Shown here in pieces: positions 9,385-18,574 of a stretch of DNA of 64,000 nucleotides; position 1 is the stretch's first letter, and each line of letters opens with the position of its first letter. This DNA is from Alteromonadaceae bacterium XY-R5 (GTDB taxonomy: Bacteria > Pseudomonadota > Gammaproteobacteria > Enterobacterales > Alteromonadaceae): contig LXWE01000004.1 in the NCBI GenBank assembly GCA_001660395.1, positions 124,001-188,000 on the forward strand. Reading direction: 5' to 3'. The notes under the pieces were generated by a model. It saw nothing but the letters and a program-made list of their open reading frames with translations. It did no database searches and was not told where the DNA came from. The position numbers were made by a program, and so were the translations under genes.

Positions 9385-10671
9385 TTATTTGGCTTCGCGT
9401 TCTATCGCTCGCCAGGCAATGTCGTTACGGTAAAAACCACCGTCCCACTGAATCGCCTTCGCTAATGCGTACGCATGTTGTTGGGCTTCAGTTACCGTAT
9501 TTCCCATTGCGGTTGCACACAATACGCGGCCGCCATTGGTGGTGACTTTACCGTCTTTAAGGCTGGTACCCGCATGGAAGACCTTGCCTGCCAGTTCGCT
9601 GGCCTGATCCAGACCATGAATTTCATCGCCTTTGTTATAGTTACCAGGGTAACCACCGGCCGCCAACACAACGCCTACTGCTGCTTGTTCCGCAAAGGCG
9701 ATATCTGTGTTGTCCAGTTTACCCGCAAGGGCCTGCTGACACAGATAGACCAAATCAGATTGTAAGCGCAGCATAATTGGCTGGGTTTCTGGGTCGCCAA
9801 AACGACAGTTGTATTCGATCACTTTCGGCGTGCCATCTGCAGCAATCATCAGGCCGGCATAAAGGAAACCTGTGTATGGATTGCCCTCTTTAGCCATGCC
9901 TTTAACGGTAGGATAGATAACTTCATCCATCACGCGCTGGTGGATAGCAGGCGTAACGACTGGCGCCGGAGAATAGGCACCCATACCGCCGGTATTCGGG
10001 CCGGTGTCGCCATCGCCAACACGTTTATGATCCTGACTGGTGGCAAATGGCAGCACATTTTTTCCGTCTACCATGACGATAAAACTGGCTTCTTCGCCTT
10101 CCAGAAATTCCTCAATCACTACGCGGCTGCCTGCATCACCAAAGGCGTTGCCGGCCAGCATATCGCGGATAGCATCTTCTGCTTCAGTCAGCGTCATCGC
10201 TACGATAACGCCTTTACCTGCGGCCAGGCCATCGGCCTTCACTACAATCGGTGCACCTTTTTCTCGCACATAGGCAAGGGCTGGTTCGATTTCCGTGAAG
10301 TTCTGATATTCGGCCGTTGGAATCGCATGGCGGGCCAGGAAATCTTTGGTGAAGGCTTTGGAACCTTCCAATTGGGCTGCTGCCTGAGTTGGACCAAAAA
10401 TGGCCAGGCCGGCCTGGGTAAAGGTATCTACAACGCCTAACACAAGAGGTGCTTCGGGGCCGACTATTGTTAACTCGATACCTTCCTGCTGGGCAAATGC
10501 CAGTAGGCCCTGAACATCTTCTGCGCCAATGGCAACATTGGTTAACTTTGCTTCAATGGCGGTACCTGCGTTGCCTGGCGCAACAAAAACCTGGCTAACG
10601 TTGGTCGACTGAGCGGCTTTCCAGGCCAGTGCATGCTCGCGGCCACCGCCGCCAATGATTAATACTTTCAT
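9385..10671 (-). CDS. purD: Phosphoribosylamine-glycine ligase
   Basis: Second step of de novo purine synthesis: ATP-dependent joining of glycine to phosphoribosylamine in the cytosol. The 428-aa protein has the PurD N-terminus (MKVLIIGGGGREHALAWK), an ATP-grasp core (APIVVKADGLAAGKGV, EEFLEGEEASF, GDGDTGPNTGGMGAYSP, IEYNCRFGDPE) and a normal C-terminal domain. Length matches the family. It starts 21 nt after the exported methyltransferase gene ends, so those two genes probably share a transcript, while purH has a hairpin behind it. A strong terminator follows purD. Confidence 0.97.
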   Translation of the reverse strand: MKVLIIGGGGREHALAWKAAQSTNVSQVFVAPGNAGTAIEAKLTNVAIGAEDVQGLLAFAQQEGIELTIVGPEAPLVLGVVDTFTQAGLAIFGPTQAAAQLEGSKAFTKDFLARHAIPTAEYQNFTEIEPALAYVREKGAPIVVKADGLAAGKGVIVAMTLTEAEDAIRDMLAGNAFGDAGSRVVIEEFLEGEEASFIVMVDGKNVLPFATSQDHKRVGDGDTGPNTGGMGAYSPAPVVTPAIHQRVMDEVIYPTVKGMAKEGNPYTGFLYAGLMIAADGTPKVIEYNCRFGDPETQPIMLRLQSDLVYLCQQALAGKLDNTDIAFAEQAAVGVVLAAGGYPGNYNKGDEIHGLDQASELAGKVFHAGTSLKDGKVTTNGGRVLCATAMGNTVTEAQQHAYALAKAIQWDGGFYRNDIAWRAIEREAK

Positions 10672-10692
10672 ATCAGTGTTTCTTCGGTTGAG

Positions 10693-11508
10693 TTAGCGGT
10701 TAGGGTGAGCGTCGCTCACCTTGACAAATTTTAGCGTCATACGATCGCTTTCACCTATGGCCAGATATTCCGGCTGTGGCCCTAAACGCAAGCTTGGCGG
10801 TAAGGTCCAGACGCCTTTGGGATAATCTTTAGTGTCCATTGCATTGGCATTCACATCAGACTCTGCAATCAGTTTGAAACCAGCCTGTTGGGCCAGACGT
10901 TTTACCAGTGATGCCTTCATATAGCCACTGGTACGTTGGGTATCGTCACTGACATCTTCGTTGAGACGATGTTCAACGATTCCTAATACGCCATTGGTTT
11001 TCAGGGCCAGGTTAAAGGCCTTGAAGGCATTCAGCAAACCATCTTCACCCGCTTTCATATACCAGTTGTGAAGATTGCGAAAGGTCAGAACAGCATCGGC
11101 GCTGCCGGCGGGAGCAATATCCAAGGCTTTCACGGGATCAAAGGCGGTCAGTGTAACCTGACTATAAATTGGGTCCGTGGCGATGCGCTGGGCATAGGTT
11201 TCACGGGACGTTTTATAGAAAGGAGAACTTTCGCTGTCTACATAAAAATGCGCCGCATAAAGATGCCCATTTGGCTTGAGCAGGGGAGCCAGAATATTCG
11301 AATACCAGCCACCGCCAGGAGAAATCTCTACTACTGTCATAGTAGGTTCAATCCCGAAAAAACGCAGGGTTTGCTGGGGGTGTCGATATTCGTCACGCAG
11401 ACGCTGTTCGCTGGTACGTGCAGACGATGCGGCGGCATCACTGATGGCGTCAGCATAGCTAATAGTACTGGCGCATAATAGGCTCAAGCCGATGGCAAAT
11501 TTATACAT
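10693..11508 (-). CDS. Exported class I SAM-dependent methyltransferase-like protein
   Basis: The 271-aa product begins with a clear Sec signal peptide (MYKFAIGLSLLCASTISYADA, cleavage near residue 20-22). A methyltransferase-type Rossmann fold follows, with motif I at 59-70 (VVEISPGGGWYS), then LKPNGHLYAAHF and LKTNGVLGIVEHR. It matches the pattern of predicted periplasmic methyltransferases. The substrate is unknown, and S-adenosylmethionine is not normally available in the periplasm, so the export signal is puzzling. It lies between purH and purD, genes that are usually adjacent, and is probably co-transcribed with purD. Confidence 0.75.
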   Translation of the reverse strand: MYKFAIGLSLLCASTISYADAISDAAASSARTSEQRLRDEYRHPQQTLRFFGIEPTMTVVEISPGGGWYSNILAPLLKPNGHLYAAHFYVDSESSPFYKTSRETYAQRIATDPIYSQVTLTAFDPVKALDIAPAGSADAVLTFRNLHNWYMKAGEDGLLNAFKAFNLALKTNGVLGIVEHRLNEDVSDDTQRTSGYMKASLVKRLAQQAGFKLIAESDVNANAMDTKDYPKGVWTLPPSLRLGPQPEYLAIGESDRMTLKFVKVSDAHPNR

Positions 11509-11565
11509 AGTCAGATCCTGTTGAACAATGGTTGCCTAGCCTGACATGGCTTAGGTGAAAACAGA

Positions 11566-11587
11566 GACCCGCCAAAGCGGGTCTTTT
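11566..11587 (-). terminator. Hairpin downstream of purH
   Basis: GACCCGC (11566-11572) pairs with GCGGGTC (11577-11583) around CAAA. On the minus strand the run after the stem is TCTGTTTT, a weak terminator tail. The better T-run is on the plus strand. It separates purH from the methyltransferase-purD pair. Confidence 0.55.
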
Positions 11588-11595
11588 ATTTCATC

Positions 11596-13194
11596 TTAGT
11601 GACGGAAGTGACGCATGCCCGTGAATACCATGGCCATGCCATGCTCATCAGCAGCTGCAATTACTTCTTCATCACGCATTGAGCCACCAGGCTGGATCAC
11701 TGCTGTGATACCGGCTGCTGCAGCGGCATCAATACCGTCGCGGAACGGGAAGAAGGCGTCAGATGCCATTACCGAACCTTTCACTTCAAGGTTTTCATCG
11801 GCGGCTTTAATGCCGGCGATTTTGGCAGAATACACGCGACTCATTTGGCCTGCGCCAACACCGATTGTCATACCGTCTTTGCAGTAAACGATAGCGTTAG
11901 ATTTCACATACTTGGCCACTTTCCAGGTGAACAGCAGGTCTTTCAGTTCCTGTTCGCTTGGCTGACGTTTAGTCACCACGGTCAGGTCTTCTAAATCCAC
12001 CATGCCGAAATCGCGTTCCTGTACCAGCAAACCGCCGTTTACACGCTTAAGGTCAAAGCCATCTGTCAATTGACCGGCCCAGTCGCCACAGGCCAATAGA
12101 CGTACATTCTGTTTGGCTTTAACAACCTCTTGGGCTGCTGCACTGACGCTAGGGGCAATGATCACTTCTACGAACTGACGGTCGATAATCGCCTGTGCTG
12201 TTTCTGCGTCTAACTCGCGGTTAAATGCAATGATGCCACCAAAGGCTGAAGTAGGATCCGTTTTGTAGGCGCGCTCATAGGCTTCCAGAATCGAAGCACC
12301 AATAGCTACTCCACAAGGGTTGGCATGTTTAACGATAACACAGGCAGGTTCAGCAAACTCTTTCACACACTCCAGCGCCGCGTCGGTATCGGCGATGTTA
12401 TTGAATGACAACTCTTTACCCTGTAACTGTTCTGCGGTAGCTACTGAGGCTTCCTGAATGTTGTTTTCAACATAGAAAGCCGCGCTCTGATGGCTGTTTT
12501 CGCCGTAACGCAGATCCTGCTTTTTGGTCATTTGCAGGTTAAAGGTACGAGGGAACTCGCTGTGGTGATGGTCGCAATCGTGATCACACTCTACGGCATC
12601 AATCATGGCACCGAAGTAATTGGCGATCATGCCATCGTACTCGGCGGTATGTTCAAATGCAGCGATCGCCAGATCAAAGCGAGTGGCATAGGTCAGACTG
12701 CCTTCATTGGCATCCATTTCTGCTAACACGCGCTCATAGTCTTTGGCGTTTACCACAATAGTGACATCTTTGTGGTTTTTGGCGGCTGCGCGTACCATGG
12801 TTGGTCCGCCGATATCGATGTTTTCGATCGCATCTTCCAATGAGCAGTCGTCTTGAGCGACAGTCGCAGCAAACGGGTAAAGGTTCACAACCACCAAATC
12901 AATAGGTTGAATTGCGTGTTCAGCCATCACAGCTTCATCAGTACCACGACGGCCAAGAATGCCCCCATGCACTTTTGGGTGCAGGGTTTTTACTCGACCA
13001 GCCATGATTTCAGGATGTCCCGTGTAGTCAGACACTTCAGTGACCTTAAGGCCTTTTTCAGCCAATAGCTTGGCGGTGCCGCCGGTAGAAAGCAGTTCTA
13101 CCCCTTTGGCTGCCAGTGCTGTGGCGAATTCAACAATACCGGTTTTGTCTGACACGCTTAACAGTGCGCGGCGGATAGGTTTTGGAGTGTCCAT
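11596..13194 (-). CDS. purH: Bifunctional AICAR transformylase / IMP cyclohydrolase
   Basis: Catalyses the last two steps of IMP synthesis. The 532-aa protein has an N-terminal MGS-like cyclohydrolase domain ([17 protein letters not shown] to about 150) and a C-terminal AICAR transformylase domain ([54 protein letters not shown]). A histidine/aspartate-rich stretch (CDHDCDHHH, about residues 202-210) interrupts the linker and could bind a metal. It lies 91 nt downstream of fis, but the fis terminator in that gap suggests a separate transcript. Confidence 0.97.
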   Translation of the reverse strand: MDTPKPIRRALLSVSDKTGIVEFATALAAKGVELLSTGGTAKLLAEKGLKVTEVSDYTGHPEIMAGRVKTLHPKVHGGILGRRGTDEAVMAEHAIQPIDLVVVNLYPFAATVAQDDCSLEDAIENIDIGGPTMVRAAAKNHKDVTIVVNAKDYERVLAEMDANEGSLTYATRFDLAIAAFEHTAEYDGMIANYFGAMIDAVECDHDCDHHHSEFPRTFNLQMTKKQDLRYGENSHQSAAFYVENNIQEASVATAEQLQGKELSFNNIADTDAALECVKEFAEPACVIVKHANPCGVAIGASILEAYERAYKTDPTSAFGGIIAFNRELDAETAQAIIDRQFVEVIIAPSVSAAAQEVVKAKQNVRLLACGDWAGQLTDGFDLKRVNGGLLVQERDFGMVDLEDLTVVTKRQPSEQELKDLLFTWKVAKYVKSNAIVYCKDGMTIGVGAGQMSRVYSAKIAGIKAADENLEVKGSVMASDAFFPFRDGIDAAAAAGITAVIQPGGSMRDEEVIAAADEHGMAMVFTGMRHFRH

Positions 13195-13228
13195 CTGTAT
13201 GTAATACCTGTTTCGTTTTCTAGAGTCT

Positions 13229-13258
13229 TAAAACAAAAAGAGCACCCTGTGGTGCTCT
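13229..13258 (-). terminator. Rho-independent terminator of fis
   Basis: AGAGCACC (13239-13246) pairs with GGTGCTCT (13251-13258). On the minus strand the stem is followed by TTTTTGTTTT, a good U-run. It ends the dusB-fis transcript ahead of purH. Confidence 0.85.
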
Positions 13259-13285
13259 TCGTGTTGGGGCGGCGCCCCTTAAGTC

Positions 13286-13579
13286 TTAGTTCATGCCGTA
13301 CTGCTTCAGCTTCTTACGCAGTGTACCGCGGTTGATGCCTAGCATGATGGCGGCGCGTGTTTGGTTGCCGCGAGTAAAGGTCATGATTTCTTCTAACAAC
13401 GGAGCTTCTACTTCTGCCAGAACCAATTCGTACAAGTTTTCGATGTCGGTGTTGTCCAGTTGCTTCAGGTACTTGTTAACGGCTTGTTTAACAGAGTCTC
13501 TCAGCGGTTTTTGTGCCTGAGTTTGTGAAGGAGTGGTTACTGTCGTTGTAAAAGGAGAAGTCACATTTTGATCGAACAT
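13286..13579 (-). CDS. fis: Nucleoid-associated regulator Fis
   Basis: Small DNA-bending protein that activates rRNA/tRNA promoters and shapes the nucleoid during fast growth. The 97-aa protein has the flexible N-terminal arm, a dimerisation helix pair ([20 protein letters not shown]) and a C-terminal helix-turn-helix ([20 protein letters not shown]). Length is typical. It follows dusB by 30 nt, the standard dusB-fis operon. Confidence 0.97.
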   Translation of the reverse strand: MFDQNVTSPFTTTVTTPSQTQAQKPLRDSVKQAVNKYLKQLDNTDIENLYELVLAEVEAPLLEEIMTFTRGNQTRAAIMLGINRGTLRKKLKQYGMN

Positions 13580-13609
13580 AAACTATCTTGCTCTTTTGGT
13601 TAGTGATAA

Positions 13610-14611
13610 CTATGCAGTTGTCGAACAGGGCGCTTGAACCTGCTCGTCTGCCATTTTGTCAAAGTAACATTGCAACGTATCGATTTGCTCGTGCGCATCT
13701 TCGATCTCGTTGAATGTACGACGGAACTGGCGCTCCTGGTCCTGTTCCGCTAAATACCAACCCACATGTTTGCGGGCTATTCGGACCCCCAAAAAATCAC
13801 CATATAACTGGTGAACATTGTGAATGTGCTCTAGCAAGATGCTGCGCACTTCATCAATGGCCGGCGCGGGAAGTCGTTCGCCGGTTTGCAGATAGTGTTG
13901 AATTTCGCGAAAGATCCATGGGCGCCCTTGTGCCCCGCGACCTACCATCAACCCATCTGCCTGGGTAAATTCCAGTACTTCTTTTGCTTTTTCAGGACTG
14001 GTGATATCACCATTAGCCACAACAGGAATTGAAATTGCCTGCTTGATTGCCCTGATAGTCTGGTATTCTGCATCACCTTTATACATACAGGCGCGTGTAC
14101 GCCCATGTACGGCCAGCGACTGAATACCATTGTCCTCAGCGATGCGCGCTATTTCGACACCGTTTCGGTTGTCTGTGTTCCAGCCAGTACGAATTTTTAA
14201 CGTCACAGGGATATCCACTGCAGCAACGACTGCCTGGACTATCTCTTCAACTAACCGCGGATATTGCAGTAATGCCGAACCTGCGAGTTTCTTATTCACC
14301 TTTTTTGCCGGACAGCCCATATTAATATCAATAATCTGGGCGCCGTTATCAGCGTTAAAACGCGCTGCGTCGGCCATTTGTTGCGGATCGGCACCGGCGA
14401 TTTGTACCGAGCGTATGCCCGATTCGCCTGTGTGATCCATTCGGAATCTGGATTTGTCCGATTGCCATACATCCGGATTGGATGACAACATTTCAGATAC
14501 CACTAATCCTGCACCCAGTCGCAGACATAGTTGCCTAAAAGGTCTGTCTGTAACGCCCGCCATGGGAGCCAGCATTAAATTGTTAGCTAATTGATAGGGG
14601 CCAATCTGCAT
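13610..14611 (-). CDS. dusB: tRNA-dihydrouridine synthase DusB
   Basis: FMN enzyme that reduces uridine to dihydrouridine in the tRNA D-loop. Signatures are MLAPMAGVTDRPFRQL, the catalytic-cysteine region INMGCPAKKVNKKLAGSAL, TLKIRTGW and LAVHGRTR. The frame extends to a TTG at 14638, but the ATG at 14611 (MQIGPYQLANNL) matches family N-termini, giving 333 aa. It is the first gene of dusB-fis. An intrinsic-terminator-like hairpin lies only about 45 nt upstream of the start. Confidence 0.95.
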   Translation of the reverse strand: MQIGPYQLANNLMLAPMAGVTDRPFRQLCLRLGAGLVVSEMLSSNPDVWQSDKSRFRMDHTGESGIRSVQIAGADPQQMADAARFNADNGAQIIDINMGCPAKKVNKKLAGSALLQYPRLVEEIVQAVVAAVDIPVTLKIRTGWNTDNRNGVEIARIAEDNGIQSLAVHGRTRACMYKGDAEYQTIRAIKQAISIPVVANGDITSPEKAKEVLEFTQADGLMVGRGAQGRPWIFREIQHYLQTGERLPAPAIDEVRSILLEHIHNVHQLYGDFLGVRIARKHVGWYLAEQDQERQFRRTFNEIEDAHEQIDTLQCYFDKMADEQVQAPCSTTA

Positions 14612-14655
14612 CGTCACGGTATCGTCTAAATCGGTCAAAAAACAGCCATTTCCCG

Positions 14656-14690
14656 AAAAAGGGCGCTAAGTTTACGGTTTTTTAGCGCCC
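14656..14690 (-). terminator. Terminator-like hairpin in the dusB-fis leader
   Basis: GGGCGCTAA (14661-14669) pairs perfectly with TTAGCGCCC (14682-14690). On the minus strand the stem is followed by TTTTT. It resembles a full intrinsic terminator but sits 45 nt ahead of dusB, downstream of the space where the dusB promoter should be. It could be an attenuator or the end of the prmA transcript. Confidence 0.7.
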
Positions 14691-14817
14691 TTGAAAAGGC
14701 TAGAATTTAAACAAAATATGAGTTTTTTTCCGCTTTTGCCCTTGACAGTTGGGTTGATTGTCCAATCGGTCAGATTAAGCTATTGAGATTGTGTGATTTT
14801 TATCCGAACAGGGCTTA

Positions 14818-14843
14818 GGTCCCGCATTTTGCTTGACGGGACC
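14818..14843 (-). terminator. Hairpin just past prmA
   Basis: GGTCCCG (14818-14824) pairs with CGGGACC (14837-14843) around a 12-nt loop, starting 8 nt past the prmA stop. There is no U-run, so it is a 3'-end hairpin of uncertain termination strength. Confidence 0.4.
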
Positions 14844-14850
14844 AAGTAAA

Positions 14851-15732
14851 TTAGCTGCGTTTACGTCCACTCACACGTGCCCATTCGCCCTCAATTGCGA
14901 CAGGATCCATGTCGAATTCCTGGCCATAGACGTGCGCGAGTTCTTCGGCTTGCGCTTCCAGCAGACCCGAAAGTACTAACTGGCCACCGGGGCGACAATA
15001 GGCGCTGATGATCGGACGCAACTCACGCAGAGGGCCGGCAAGGATATTGGCAACCACGACGTCAGCCTGCAAATCAGGCTGATCTTCCGGCAGGTAGGTA
15101 TGAATCTTCTCTGCAACCTGATTACGTTCAGCATTGGCTTGAGTCGCTTCCAATGCTTGAGGATCGATATCGATGGCAGTCACTTCGCTGGCACCCAGTT
15201 TTAATGCAGCAATGCCGAGAATGCCTGAGCCACATCCGAAATCCACCACGGTTTTATCAGCCAGATCCAGACCATCAAGCCACTGCAGACATAATGAAGT
15301 TGTTGGGTGCGTGCCTGTACCGAAAGCAAGACCGGGATCCAACATTACATTAACTGCGTCTGGTTCAGGAATATCGCGCCAGCTTGGACATATCCATAAA
15401 CGCTGACCAAATTTCATTGGGTGAAAGTTATCCATCCATTCGCGTTCCCAGTCTTTATCTTCCAACTGATCCAGCTTGTGGGCGAAGTTAGGGCCCAGTA
15501 CAGCTTGTTGTGACAGGTACTCAATAACCGCTTTCATGTCGTCACCAGCATCATATAAACCAATCACCAGAGTATCGGGCCATAACAGGGTTTCTCCCGG
15601 TTTTGGTTCATACATGGGAGTGTCTTTGGCATCAAGAAAGCTAACGGCTTGGGCACCACTTTCGGTGAGTAGATCAGCGATTTCATCAGCCTGAGCTGAG
15701 TTGCTGTCGATTTTCAGTTGAATCCAGGGCAT
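14851..15732 (-). CDS. prmA: Ribosomal protein L11 methyltransferase
   Basis: Trimethylates ribosomal protein L11 using SAM. The C-terminal catalytic domain shows motif [32 protein letters not shown] ahead of it, and the post-motif [14 protein letters not shown]. The open frame reaches 15885, but the family N-terminus [12 protein letters not shown] begins at the ATG at 15732, giving 293 aa, the usual length. No clear ribosome site is visible. In related genomes prmA normally adjoins accC; here an 8-kb accessory block lies between them. Confidence 0.95.
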   Translation of the reverse strand: MPWIQLKIDSNSAQADEIADLLTESGAQAVSFLDAKDTPMYEPKPGETLLWPDTLVIGLYDAGDDMKAVIEYLSQQAVLGPNFAHKLDQLEDKDWEREWMDNFHPMKFGQRLWICPSWRDIPEPDAVNVMLDPGLAFGTGTHPTTSLCLQWLDGLDLADKTVVDFGCGSGILGIAALKLGASEVTAIDIDPQALEATQANAERNQVAEKIHTYLPEDQPDLQADVVVANILAGPLRELRPIISAYCRPGGQLVLSGLLEAQAEELAHVYGQEFDMDPVAIEGEWARVSGRKRS

Positions 15733-15874
15733 GGCTAAGTCTGTTTGTCTAAAAGGCGCCATTATAGCATTAGCGCGAAGGGCATCGTAGTGAGTTGAGC
15801 ATTTGTTGATTACGACGCAAAAATAGTTTGCTAACGGCAGAGGTTCCCACCTATGGTAAAGTGCAGGAGCCGGA

Positions 15875-16657
15875 ATGGGCGACAAAACGGATTTTTCAAT
15901 GCAAAAGTTAGTTTTCTCTTTGTTAGTGTGGGTTTGTCTGGGTCTGCCTCAAGCCGGTCATGCGGATACCGGACAAGCGTTGGCGGATCCGATGGAAGTG
16001 GTTATTGGATGGGAGAAACCACCTTACGTCGTCGTCCAAAATCACAGTGGTTTCGAGCTAGAGTTGGTGGGAGCAGTGTTTTCTCAGCTCGGCATAAGTA
16101 TTCAGCCTGTTTACGTCCCTTATGGCCGCTCAGCGCGTCTGTTTAATAGTGGCGAAGAAGATGTGGTGTTGACCATTAGCGATCGTATGGGAGTCGACAA
16201 GCGTTTTCTGAGCTCAACCTATATCCGTTACCATAATGTCGCCATCAGTATGCGGGCCAAACATCTGCCGCTGACGGACTTGGCTGATTTGTCTCATTAC
16301 TCCGTACTGGCGTTTCAAAATGCCCGTAAAAGTCTAGGTGTCGATTTCGCTGATGCGATTGACCATAGTCCGGTATATGCAGAAGCACCTGAGCAGGGAA
16401 GACAAGTGGAATTGCTGATCTCAGGGCGATTTGAAGTGATCGTGCTGGACGTGAATATCTTTAGCTGGTTCTATCGTCAGCAAACACAGGACGCCAGATT
16501 GGAAGATGTCAGCATTCATCGGCTGTTTACTCCAACCGAATATCACGCGGCCATTCGTGACGAAGCGTTGCGCCTGCAGTTTAATCAGGCGCTTGCAGCA
16601 TATCTACACAGTGAGGCGTACCAAAAACTGGTACACAAGTACCAGTTTATTGAATGA
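15875..16657 (+). CDS. Orphan periplasmic solute-binding protein (SBP_bac_3 family)
   Basis: A 260-aa exported protein of the amino-acid-type substrate-binding fold. It has a signal peptide ([20 protein letters not shown]), then strand/helix patterns typical of the fold ([65 protein letters not shown]). No permease or ATPase gene is adjacent, so it may be a sensor-type or moonlighting binder. The ATG at 15875 has AGGAG seven bases upstream and is chosen over the in-frame ATG at 15899. It is divergent from prmA and convergent with the exporter permease gene, 5 bp away. Confidence 0.8.
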   Translation: MGDKTDFSMQKLVFSLLVWVCLGLPQAGHADTGQALADPMEVVIGWEKPPYVVVQNHSGFELELVGAVFSQLGISIQPVYVPYGRSARLFNSGEEDVVLTISDRMGVDKRFLSSTYIRYHNVAISMRAKHLPLTDLADLSHYSVLAFQNARKSLGVDFADAIDHSPVYAEAPEQGRQVELLISGRFEVIVLDVNIFSWFYRQQTQDARLEDVSIHRLFTPTEYHAAIRDEALRLQFNQALAAYLHSEAYQKLVHKYQFIE

Positions 16658-16662
16658 AGACT

Positions 16663-17883
16663 CTATTCGTGGCGTAAGGCTTCGATCGGGTCAAGCTGTG
16701 CGGCTCGACGTGCCGGGAAATACCCAAACACCACACCCACTAATGCTGAGAACACAAACGCACCGATAGTGACAGTTGGGTCAAAGACGTAAGGTATCTG
16801 CATAAGTATCGACATACCCCAAGACAGTAACAGGGCCAGGGCGATGCCAATTAAACCGCCCAACGAGCTAAGCACCACAGCTTCAACTAAAAACTGCCAC
16901 AACACTTCGTGTTCCAGTGCGCCGATTGCCAGACGAATACCAATCTCACGGGTGCGTTCTGTGACAGACACCAGCATGATATTCATGATGCCGATGCCTC
17001 CCACCAGCAGACTTACCCCTGCCACAGCACCCAGTAAGCCGGTTAGGGTTTGGGTGGTGCTGGTGAGGGTTTCAGCCAGTTCCGTCGTATTCATGATATG
17101 GAAATTGTCGTCTTCATTGGCGCTGATGTTACGGCGTAAGCGCATTAATTTCTTTAATCGGCTCTCGGTATGGGAGGTATTGACACCATCCTGCATGGAA
17201 ATGTAGATTTGGCCAACCTCACGATCGCCTGCAATACGCTTTTGATAAAAAGGAAAGGGCATCAGCACGATGTCATCCTGATCGTTACCAAAACTGGTTT
17301 GTCCTTTGCCTTTTAATACTCCGATCACGTTACAACTATAACTGTCGACACGCATCGACTGGTTTAACGGATCGCCATTTTTAAACAGTTCTTCGACAAT
17401 GGTTTCCCCGACAATACACACAGGGGCACCCGCGCCTTCTTCTTCCACAGAAAAACTGCGGCCACTTTCCAGGCTCCAGTTGCCGGCGGTCAAATAATCA
17501 TTAGTGGTACCGCGTACGTTTGTGGACCAGTTTTGGTTGGCGTACACCAGGGTTACACTGCTGCTGCTCATTGGCGCGATGGCCTTAATGCCTGCGATTT
17601 CTAAATTGATGGCATCAATATCAGACAATTCAAATCCCGGCGCTTTGACTCTGCTGCGTCCCGGGCCAAAACCCTGACCTCGGTTGAGCATTAACAGGTT
17701 ACTGCCGAGACTGGAAATCTGTGCGGTTACCTGAGCCGTGGCACCGTTACCCAATGCAACCATGGTGATCACAGAGGCAACCCCTATGATGATGCCGAGG
17801 GTGGTCAGGAATGAGCGCAAAATGTTACGGCGGATTTCCTGAAGGGCCAGTTTTAACGCATTACCCAGCATTAATAGCATCAT
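16663..17883 (-). CDS. MacB/FtsX-type ABC exporter permease
   Basis: Inner-membrane permease of a tripartite exporter. The 406-aa protein has one N-terminal membrane helix (SFLTTLGIIIGVASVITMVALG), a large periplasmic MacB-type domain (about 45-275), and three C-terminal membrane helices (LLVGGIGIMNIMLVSVTERTR, VLSSLGGLIGIALALLL, FVFSALVGVVFGYFPARRAA). Unlike MacB, the ATPase is on a separate polypeptide. The ATG at 17883 has a strong GGAGGT and overlaps the ATPase gene by 23 nt. Substrate unknown; peptides, macrolides or lipids are plausible. Confidence 0.88.
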   Translation of the reverse strand: MMLLMLGNALKLALQEIRRNILRSFLTTLGIIIGVASVITMVALGNGATAQVTAQISSLGSNLLMLNRGQGFGPGRSRVKAPGFELSDIDAINLEIAGIKAIAPMSSSSVTLVYANQNWSTNVRGTTNDYLTAGNWSLESGRSFSVEEEGAGAPVCIVGETIVEELFKNGDPLNQSMRVDSYSCNVIGVLKGKGQTSFGNDQDDIVLMPFPFYQKRIAGDREVGQIYISMQDGVNTSHTESRLKKLMRLRRNISANEDDNFHIMNTTELAETLTSTTQTLTGLLGAVAGVSLLVGGIGIMNIMLVSVTERTREIGIRLAIGALEHEVLWQFLVEAVVLSSLGGLIGIALALLLSWGMSILMQIPYVFDPTVTIGAFVFSALVGVVFGYFPARRAAQLDPIEALRHE

Positions 17884-18574
17884 GGCTCACCTCCGTATCA
17901 CTGGACACCAATCCGTCAACAAAATGAATGATACGCTTGCTGAATGCAGCCATATCCGGCTCATGGGTTACCATTAAAATGGTCAGCTTTTGCTCTTGGT
18001 TGAGTTCAACCAGCAATTGCATGATTTCCTGACTACGCTGGCTGTCCAGGTTCCCGGTTGGTTCGTCGGCCAGTAAAATAGCGGGCTGTGTGGCCAAAGC
18101 CCGAGCAATGGCAACACGTTGTTGCTGGCCTCCGGAAAGCTCTGATGGCTGGTGGCTGGCCCAGCGATCCAGACCTACCTGCTCGAGTGCCTGCATGGCT
18201 AAACGACGACGCTCCTTTTTTGGCAGGCCGCGATAAATCAGCGGTAACTCAACATTCTCAACGGCGGTGGTGCGTGCCAATAAGTTGAAGCCCTGAAACA
18301 CAAAACCAATATGTTTACGGCGCAGCAAGGCGCGCTGGTTCCGGTCCAGCTGTGACACCCGTAATCCCTGGAAAAAGTATTCACCTGAGGTGATCGTGTC
18401 CAGACAGCCGAGAATATTCATCACGGTTGATTTGCCTGAACCACTCGGACCCATTACCGACACAAATTCCTGTGGAGAGATACTGAAATCTACACCCTTC
18501 AGAGCTTGAAAACGTGCTGCACCTTTGCCGTAACTTTTGGTTACGCCTTCAAAGCGGATCAGCGATTCACTCAT
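17861..18574 (-). CDS. ABC exporter ATPase (MacB/LolD type)
   Basis: Cytosolic ATPase driving the adjacent permease. The 237-aa protein has Walker A ([15 protein letters not shown]), Q-loop (VFQGFNLLA), signature [15 protein letters not shown], Walker B ([13 protein letters not shown]) and H-loop (VTHEP). All catalytic motifs are intact. Its ATG overlaps the adaptor stop codon (ATGA), and its end overlaps the permease start. Confidence 0.93.
   Translation of the reverse strand: MSESLIRFEGVTKSYGKGAARFQALKGVDFSISPQEFVSVMGPSGSGKSTVMNILGCLDTITSGEYFFQGLRVSQLDRNQRALLRRKHIGFVFQGFNLLARTTAVENVELPLIYRGLPKKERRRLAMQALEQVGLDRWASHQPSELSGGQQQRVAIARALATQPAILLADEPTGNLDSQRSQEIMQLLVELNQEQKLTILMVTHEPDMAAFSKRIIHFVDGLVSSDTEVSHDAINAG

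Noticed and set aside
9940..10440. 166-codon open frame on the plus strand
   Set aside because: Fully antisense to purD, with no ribosome site and no recognisable motifs.
11068..11478. 136-codon plus-strand frame
   Set aside because: Antisense to the exported methyltransferase-like gene; low-complexity translation without family features.
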